Below, piece after piece: positions 7,653 to 12,326 of a DNA stretch of 12,326 nt. The DNA comes from Desulfoplanes sp. Lineage in GTDB: Bacteria; Desulfobacterota; Desulfovibrionia; Desulfovibrionales; Desulfomicrobiaceae. Numbering within the stretch: the stretch's first letter is position 1; each line of letters begins with the position of its first letter. The translations under genes and the position numbers were made by a program. Location: the NCBI GenBank assembly GCA_028708105.1, contig JAQVZR010000023.1, positions 1-12,326 on the forward strand. Reading direction: 5' to 3'. The notes under the pieces were generated by a model. That model ran no database searches, had not been told where the DNA came from, and saw nothing but the letters and a program-made list of their open reading frames with translations.

Positions 7653-9800
7653 TTAGCTTTGCAGAACGATTCTGGCATCTGCAATGGCCAAACCTTTTTC
7701 CAATGCGAAAACAGGATTGAGATCGACTTCCGCAATTTCGCGCAGTTCGTTCACCAGATGCGAAATAATGCATACGGTTTCAGCCAAGGCTTCCAAGTCG
7801 CACGGCTTGCGGCCTCTGGCGCCCTGAAGCATTCCCAATCCTTTGATTTCCCGGATCATGCTGCGGCAGGAAGGCATATTCACCGGAGCCACTCTAAAGG
7901 ACACATCCTTCAGAATTTCCACAAAAATACCGCCCAGGCCAAACATGACCGTAGGTCCGAAGGTGTTGTCATGACTTGAACCGATAATGCACTCGACGCC
8001 ACCGGGAAGCATGGCGGTCATCATGACGCCGAAAATATCGGCATCTGATTTATACCTAAGGCCATTTTTTATCAGCTGCTCAAAGGCTTCGCGGGCCTTG
8101 TCTTCGGAATCGATATTCAGGGCCACACCGCCGGCATCGGTCTTGTGCAGAATGTCGGGCGAAACAATTTTCATAACCACGTTGCCGCCGATTTTCTTAT
8201 AAAAATGAGCAGCTTCGTCTGCGGTGGTGGCTAGATAATCATTAGTGATATCAAGACCGTAGCATCGTAAAATATTTCGAGCTTCTGTTTCAACAAGATT
8301 GGTACGACCAGAGGCTTTAACTGCATCAATAATCGCCGCGGCCTTTTTCTTGCGGTCAGCAGGCATATCCGGCAGTTCTTCCCCGGCTTCTTCCAGCAAA
8401 GACTTCTTGAGCTCACTGTAAGCGGTGAGCACCCCCATGGTTCTGACAGCATCATCAACTCCTCCAAAAACCGGGACATCGTGTTTACTGATGTATTCCA
8501 GGCATTCGGGATGCTGGGGCTGGTAAATGGATTGCATAATAACCGGTTTGCTGGATGCGGCAATCCGTTCTATCATGCTCTTGGCCACATCCATTTCCAA
8601 AACCCTGAATTCTTCCGAAAGATCGGCATAGCCGCCATAAAGGCCCACGATAATAACACCATCCACATCGGGATCATTCAAAAGCACATCCAGACAACGG
8701 TCAAACACCCACATGTCCGCCTCAGGCGTTCCGGCAAGATCCACCGGATTTTTGATGGGACAATGGGGCATCAGGATTTCTTTCAATTTACTCTGAGTAG
8801 CATCGGAAAGGACGGGTGCTTCAAGATTAAATTTTTCAGCAAAATCAGTAGCCATGACGCCGTGGCCACCGCCATCGGTCAAGATGGCAATGCGCTTACC
8901 TTTGGCAGGCTTGCACTTGGAAAATGCCTCGGCGGCATCCAGGAGTTGACCGGGGCTGTCAACTCGGAGGACGCCAGCCTGCTTGAGAGCGGCATCGAAA
9001 ATCTTTTCACTCCCGGCAAGGGAACCGGTATGGGACGCAGCGGCACGAGCTCCGGCTGCACTACGACCAATTTTGATCGCTACAATAGGCGTTTTGACAG
9101 CGGTTCTTTTGGCAGCCTCGATGAACTGACGGCCATCGTCCTCGCTTTCAACGCGCAACCCTTCCATGTACAGAAGAAGAACCTTAGTGTTCTCATCCGA
9201 TTCAATGTACTCCACGAAATCATGAAACCGCAGGTCCATCTGATTGCCGATAGTTGCCCAACAACTGTACCCGAGGTTTCTGGATTTGGCATTGAAATTG
9301 ATGTCAATACCGAAATTGCCGCTCTGCAAAACCAGGCTCATGGGTCCGGGAGCCAGATCGATAATGCTGGCATTCATGCTCTTAGCGGAGCTATAAGTAC
9401 CCATGCAGTTCGGTCCCTGCACACGCATATTCCCCTTGCGAGCGATTTCGAGCATCTTGCGTTCCAGCTCTTTTCCTTCAGGACCGGTCTCACCAAATCC
9501 AGTGGAAACAACGATAGCACACTTGACGCCTTTCGCTACACACTGCTCCATGACTGGCAAAATAAATTTGGGAGCAATAGCAATAATGGCCATATCCACA
9601 TTTCCGGGAACAGAAAGGATATCCGGATAAGAGGGGTGGCCGAAAATTTCGCCACCGGATCGGGAAACAAAATAAATGTCCCCTTCAAATTTGTTTTCAA
9701 TCAGGCTTTTTGCTGTCCAATATCCGTACTTCTTCGAATTTGAAGACGCACCGATCAGGGCAACACTTTCGGGTTGAAACAGAGGAACCAGATCACTCAT
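7653..9800 (-). CDS. acdAB: ADP-forming acyl-CoA (acetate--CoA) synthetase, fused alpha-beta
   Basis: The enzyme converts acyl-CoA + ADP + Pi to acid + CoA + ATP, giving substrate-level phosphorylation. The 715-residue protein is the fused form. It has a CoA-binding Rossmann domain (LIGASSN at 15-21), succinyl-CoA-ligase-like domains with FGETGPEG and GPNCMG (129-134), the phosphohistidine motif SHTGSLAG with H257, then a C-terminal ATP-grasp domain (about 485-715). That domain has SPDILHKTDAGGV, where H552 is the second phosphate-relay histidine, and a terminal DLNPVF motif. Both relay histidines are present, so it should be active. The start at 9800 is chosen for its AAGGAG ribosome-binding site and family-like beginning (MSDLVPLFQPESVALIGAS); an open extension to 9923 has no family similarity and overlaps the ferredoxin gene. 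It follows the 2-oxoacid oxidoreductase genes, so its acyl-CoA substrate is probably their product. Substrate range (acetyl, branched, aryl, succinyl) is undetermined. Confidence 0.93.
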   Translation of the reverse strand: MSDLVPLFQPESVALIGASSNSKKYGYWTAKSLIENKFEGDIYFVSRSGGEIFGHPSYPDILSVPGNVDMAIIAIAPKFILPVMEQCVAKGVKCAIVVSTGFGETGPEGKELERKMLEIARKGNMRVQGPNCMGTYSSAKSMNASIIDLAPGPMSLVLQSGNFGIDINFNAKSRNLGYSCWATIGNQMDLRFHDFVEYIESDENTKVLLLYMEGLRVESEDDGRQFIEAAKRTAVKTPIVAIKIGRSAAGARAAASHTGSLAGSEKIFDAALKQAGVLRVDSPGQLLDAAEAFSKCKPAKGKRIAILTDGGGHGVMATDFAEKFNLEAPVLSDATQSKLKEILMPHCPIKNPVDLAGTPEADMWVFDRCLDVLLNDPDVDGVIIVGLYGGYADLSEEFRVLEMDVAKSMIERIAASSKPVIMQSIYQPQHPECLEYISKHDVPVFGGVDDAVRTMGVLTAYSELKKSLLEEAGEELPDMPADRKKKAAAIIDAVKASGRTNLVETEARNILRCYGLDITNDYLATTADEAAHFYKKIGGNVVMKIVSPDILHKTDAGGVALNIDSEDKAREAFEQLIKNGLRYKSDADIFGVMMTAMLPGGVECIIGSSHDNTFGPTVMFGLGGIFVEILKDVSFRVAPVNMPSCRSMIREIKGLGMLQGARGRKPCDLEALAETVCIISHLVNELREIAEVDLNPVFALEKGLAIADARIVLQS

Positions 9801-9818
9801 GGTAAAGCTCCTTATATA

Positions 9819-9848
9819 TTCCATCCTCAGCATAAGCCGAGGATGGAA
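9819..9848 (-). repeat. Intergenic hairpin between the ferredoxin-subunit and acyl-CoA synthetase genes
   Basis: Ten-base perfect arms TTCCATCCTC/GAGGATGGAA extend, on the minus-strand RNA, to 13 bp through GGC/GCT with one G-U pair, leaving a UUAU tetraloop. On the plus strand the same position would be an A-C mismatch, so the structure favours the transcribed (minus) strand. It lies in the 56-nt gap just before the synthetase ribosome-binding site. No U-tract follows. It shares the GAGGATG/CATCCTC core with the hairpin at 6224-6276. Confidence 0.7.
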
Positions 9849-9856
9849 CAAGAGTA

Positions 9857-10069
9857 TTATTCGACGATGACACCAATAGCCACATCGGGACAAACGGTGC
9901 CGCAAATATCGCAAAGAACACATTTTTCAGGATATTTTTGAATCACATAATTATAACCCTGGGCATTAATCTTAGTGCCGATAGCAAGAACACCTTTGGG
10001 ACAATTGTTTACGCAAAGCCCACATGCCTTACAGCGGCGGGCATCGATAACATGATGTTTCTCACTCAT
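9857..10069 (-). CDS. korD: 2-oxoacid:ferredoxin oxidoreductase delta subunit, 2x[4Fe-4S] ferredoxin type
   Basis: A 70-residue protein with two classical [4Fe-4S] cluster motifs: CKACGLCVNNCP (Cys 13, 16, 19, 23) and CVLCDICGTVCP (Cys 50, 53, 56, 60). It is the small electron-transfer subunit that carries electrons from the TPP/FeS core to external ferredoxin. The ATG at 10069 has a GGAG ribosome-binding site and overlaps the end of the gamma-subunit gene by 8 nt. Position as the fourth gene of an alpha-beta-gamma-delta set makes the subunit role near certain. It could alternatively be named vorD, as the large subunits resemble the valine-type (VOR) branch. Confidence 0.93.
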   Translation of the reverse strand: MSEKHHVIDARRCKACGLCVNNCPKGVLAIGTKINAQGYNYVIQKYPEKCVLCDICGTVCPDVAIGVIVE

Positions 10070-10619
10070 TACCAGACTCCTTTTTCACAGCATCATACCC
10101 AGTGCGCAATGCGTTTATATTCAAGCCGACCAGCTTAGGTTTTTTGACTCCGAGTGTTTCCTTGAGTACATTTTCAATTGTTTCCATTTTAAGTATCCCG
10201 GTTCCGGCAAGAACCGCTCCCAGCATAATCATGTTGGCACAGCGCACGGTACCGAGCTCCACGGCCGTATCCGAGGCTGGAAGGGGAATCTGCTCAAAAC
10301 CGACAGCATCCTTCGGAGTCTTAACCATCGAACTGTTGGTGAAAAGCATTCCTCCCGAAACCACCCCTTCAAAACAGTTGTCATAGATGGATTGGCTGAG
10401 AGCCACGGCAATGTCCGCATCATTTTCCACGATAGGGCTGCCGATGGGCTCATCGGAAACAATGACATAGGCAGTGGAATCACCGCCGCGTTGTTCAATG
10501 CCGTATGTCTGAGTCATGACAACTTTCAGATTTTCCTTAATAGCTCCCAGACAAACCATTTTTGCCATCAGCGCAGAGCCCTGTCCGCCCGAGCCTGAAA
10601 ACATACATTTATGCAACAT
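10062..10619 (-). CDS. korC: 2-oxoacid:ferredoxin oxidoreductase gamma subunit
   Basis: A 185-residue protein of the gamma-domain family (pyruvate/ketoisovalerate oxidoreductase, catalytic gamma). It opens with the family's glycine-rich turn GSGGQG (9-14), then QTYGIEQRGGDSTAYVIVSDEPIGSPIV, which corresponds to the conserved YGPE-RGG...S-EPIGSP block. This subunit helps bind CoA and completes the heterotetramer. The ATG at 10619 is preferred because a GGAG lies about 8-9 nt upstream; an in-frame ATG at 10637 would add six residues without a good ribosome-binding site. It overlaps the 3' end of the beta gene by 11 nt and the start of the ferredoxin gene by 8 nt, so the four genes are translationally coupled. 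Confidence 0.92.
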   Translation of the reverse strand: MLHKCMFSGSGGQGSALMAKMVCLGAIKENLKVVMTQTYGIEQRGGDSTAYVIVSDEPIGSPIVENDADIAVALSQSIYDNCFEGVVSGGMLFTNSSMVKTPKDAVGFEQIPLPASDTAVELGTVRCANMIMLGAVLAGTGILKMETIENVLKETLGVKKPKLVGLNINALRTGYDAVKKESGNE

Positions 10620-11370
10620 CAGCCTGCTCCGTTTCATCTTTGAAGACCTGGGGTTTAAAATAGTCAGTCATCTCCTTCCCACACCTTGCATAGGAATCCT
10701 TGATGCTCATCTTGAGGCCGGTCGGGCAGGGAACGAGCACTTCCACAAAGGAATAGCCCAAGCCCTTGACCTGGCATTCAAATGCCTTCTGGATACTCTT
10801 TTTGGCCTTGCGGATAGCCTGAGGAGAGGCGACCGTTTCCCGGGCCAGGTATTTAACTCCAGGCATAAACTGCATCATTTCCGGAACCAGAAGAGGATAG
10901 CCCTGAGTGGAAGTGTCCCGGCCATTGACAGTCGTGGACGTAACCTGACCTGCCAGCGTTGTCGGTGACATCTGACCGCCGGTCATGCCGAACACCGTAT
11001 TGTTAACCATGATAGTCGTGATGGGCATGCCTTTATTGGCCGCATGCAGAAGGTCACCAAGGCCGATGGCGCATGTGTCGCCATCACCGGCATAGGTGTA
11101 AACAATATTGCCCGGCCTACACAGCTTATAGCCTATGGCGAAAGAAGGAGCACGCCCGTGGGTAGCTTCGATGGCATCAATATCCATATAATGATGAGAA
11201 AACCCTCCACAACCGATGCCCACGATGGCAATCGTCCGTTTCATAATCCCCAGGTTCTCAATGGCCTCAGCCACAAGCCTGGTCACAATTCCATGCCCAC
11301 AACCAGGACAATAACTGGTCAGTTTGTCCAGATTTAAGGTTTTTCCGTATTTGGCGCTAAGATTTTCCAT
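10609..11370 (-). CDS. korB: 2-oxoacid:ferredoxin oxidoreductase beta subunit (TPP-binding)
   Basis: A 253-residue thiamine-diphosphate subunit. The TPP/Mg2+ motif runs from GDGD (95-98) to NN (123-124), followed by FGMTGGQMSPTT. Four cysteines that fit a [4Fe-4S] cluster are present: C21 and C24 in CPGCGHG, C54 in GIGCGG, and C215 in VPCPTG. The AIEATHGRAPSFAIGYKL segment and the GMTGGQMSPTT stretch look closer to the 2-oxoisovalerate (VOR) branch of the family than to classical 2-oxoglutarate KorB; this is from memory of the family, not an alignment. The reaction is oxidative decarboxylation of a 2-oxoacid with CoA to acyl-CoA, CO2 and reduced ferredoxin. Its ATG overlaps the last base of the alpha-subunit stop codon (TAATG), indicating tight coupling, and a GGGGGA ribosome-binding site precedes it. 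Confidence 0.94.
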   Translation of the reverse strand: MENLSAKYGKTLNLDKLTSYCPGCGHGIVTRLVAEAIENLGIMKRTIAIVGIGCGGFSHHYMDIDAIEATHGRAPSFAIGYKLCRPGNIVYTYAGDGDTCAIGLGDLLHAANKGMPITTIMVNNTVFGMTGGQMSPTTLAGQVTSTTVNGRDTSTQGYPLLVPEMMQFMPGVKYLARETVASPQAIRKAKKSIQKAFECQVKGLGYSFVEVLVPCPTGLKMSIKDSYARCGKEMTDYFKPQVFKDETEQADVA

Positions 11371-12326
11371 TAGTTATCCCCCAGAATTCTGTCTGCTTCG
11401 GCAATCATCTCTGCCAGGGTGTTCATGGGCATGTCACCGCCGGTCTTACCCAGGAAATGAACAGGCATTCGTCCATTGACGGCCAGTCTGACATCATCGA
11501 TCATCTGTCCGTGGTTCATTTCAACCACCAAAATATTTTTCACTGACTCGGGCAGGGCGGCAAAAGCACGCTCAGGAAAAGGCCACAAAGAAATGGGTCT
11601 AATAAAGCCGACTTTTTTGCCATCGGCCCTCATTTTGGAGACCAGATCTTTGCACATGCGGCCATGAATACCGAAGGCAGCGACCACTAGGTCTGCGTCT
11701 TCCACCTGCACTGCTTCCCACATCTGTTCGTCTTCACGAATTTTCTCATACTTGGCACGGAGCATCTCATTCATCCTATAGCCATCCTCATGAGAATAAC
11801 TGCCCGTGATGAGAGCGCGTTTGGGATGATCCTGCGTTCCGGTGAAAGCCCATTCAGAAGTGTCAAATTCAGCAGAGTAATCATTGTAGGCCGGAAGCGT
11901 GGTGGATTCCGTCATCTGGGCACTTACGCCGTCAATCACAAAGAGAACCGGGGTCCTGTATGTATATGCCAGCCTGATGCCATGGGGCATGATGTCCGCT
12001 ATTTCCTGACCAGAAGCTGGAGCTAGAACAATCGTATGATAATCTCCGTGGCCGCCACCTCTCGTGGTTACATAATAGTCGCTCTGAGCACCGAGGATGT
12101 CACCATCTCCAGGGCCGACACGCATGGAGTCGAGCATGATACAGGGCAATTCTGCAGCACACATGAACCCGATGGCCTCATGCATAAGGGTCACGCCCGG
12201 ACCCGAACTAGAAGTTGCCACAAGCGTTCCAGTGGCAGCAGCACCCGCCAAGGCACTGGATACAGCCAGCTCACTTTCCATTTGCATCATTTTCCCGCCA
12301 TACTTCGGCAAAATGACAGCCATACG
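11370..12326 (-). CDS. korA: 2-oxoacid:ferredoxin oxidoreductase alpha subunit (VorB/KorA type), 5' end outside window
   Basis: The frame is open to the right edge; 318 residues are visible and the family is usually about 350-375, so some 35-50 N-terminal residues (including the GNEA...YPITPSSE region) are missing. Visible blocks include LPKYGGKMMQMESELA, the TSSSGPGVTLMHEAIGF segment, ELPCIMLDSMRVGPG, QSDYY and GGGHGDYHTIVLAPAS, followed by a C-terminal transketolase-like domain (VVAAFGIHGRM..., IRPISLWPFPE). These match the alpha subunits annotated as 3-methyl-2-oxobutanoate dehydrogenase VorB or 2-oxoacid oxidoreductase KorA. The Met at 12323 is internal rather than the real start. As the first visible gene of the operon, its promoter is probably to the right of the window. 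Substrate choice in this family is set largely by this subunit, but I cannot read it from sequence. Confidence 0.92.
   Translation of the reverse strand, partial: RMAVILPKYGGKMMQMESELAVSSALAGAAATGTLVATSSSGPGVTLMHEAIGFMCAAELPCIMLDSMRVGPGDGDILGAQSDYYVTTRGGGHGDYHTIVLAPASGQEIADIMPHGIRLAYTYRTPVLFVIDGVSAQMTESTTLPAYNDYSAEFDTSEWAFTGTQDHPKRALITGSYSHEDGYRMNEMLRAKYEKIREDEQMWEAVQVEDADLVVAAFGIHGRMCKDLVSKMRADGKKVGFIRPISLWPFPERAFAALPESVKNILVVEMNHGQMIDDVRLAVNGRMPVHFLGKTGGDMPMNTLAEMIAEADRILGDN

Noticed and set aside
6590..7720. 376-codon open frame on the plus strand
   Set aside because: Antisense to the well-supported FAD oxidoreductase; no recognisable domain or convincing start context.
8481..9743. 420-codon open frame on the plus strand
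   Set aside because: It lies entirely antisense to the acyl-CoA synthetase, whose motifs are clear; composition is typical of a shadow frame and I recognise no domain.
9801..9923. N-terminal extension of the acyl-CoA synthetase frame to 9923
   Set aside because: The added 41 residues are Arg/Cys-rich, overlap the ferredoxin gene and hairpin, and resemble no family member; the ATG at 9800 has a strong ribosome-binding site and the expected family N-terminus.
12321..12323. Start codon of the alpha subunit at the right edge
   Set aside because: The frame continues past this Met and the family's N-terminal ~40 residues are missing, so it is an internal Met in a gene cut by the window.

Overview
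The window reads as ordinary bacterial chromosome of balanced base composition (near 50% G+C by eye). The gene content suggests an anaerobic, sulfate-reducer-like proteobacterium (Desulfovibrionaceae or a relative). The pointers are a hybrid histidine kinase next to a sigma-54-dependent response regulator, a four-subunit ferredoxin-dependent 2-oxoacid oxidoreductase, and an ADP-forming acyl-CoA synthetase. The lineage is an inference from family content; no rRNA or marker gene is present.

Left part (1-2140, plus strand): the C-terminal end of a hybrid histidine kinase (HATPase plus receiver domain) overlaps by 4 nt a complete NtrC-type regulator (receiver, AAA+ with GAFTGA, Fis-type HTH). A 144-nt convergent gap follows. 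Next on the minus strand are a DMT/EamA-type membrane transporter (2285-3172), a 292-nt non-coding gap holding a long imperfect stem-loop, and proC (3465-4268).

Right part (4400-12326, minus strand, read right to left): a probable eight-gene operon. Its order is 2-oxoacid:ferredoxin oxidoreductase alpha (5' end cut by the window edge), beta, gamma and ferredoxin-like delta subunits, fused ADP-forming acyl-CoA synthetase, DAO-family FAD oxidoreductase, RidA-type imine deaminase, and MFS transporter. It closes with a clear hairpin/U-tract terminator (4312-4362) just before proC. The four oxidoreductase genes overlap one another by a few bases. Two strong intergenic hairpins, sharing a GAGGATG/CATCCTC core, lie after the delta-subunit gene and before ridA.

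Read together, the operon suggests a complete oxidative route for an imported amino acid or amine. The transporter would import it and the FAD enzyme oxidise it to an imine. RidA would speed imine hydrolysis to an oxoacid plus ammonia. The TPP/ferredoxin enzyme would convert the 2-oxoacid to acyl-CoA, CO2 and reduced ferredoxin, and the synthetase would turn acyl-CoA into acid plus ATP. The substrate is not determinable from sequence alone. This co-operonic combination is the most interesting thing in the window.
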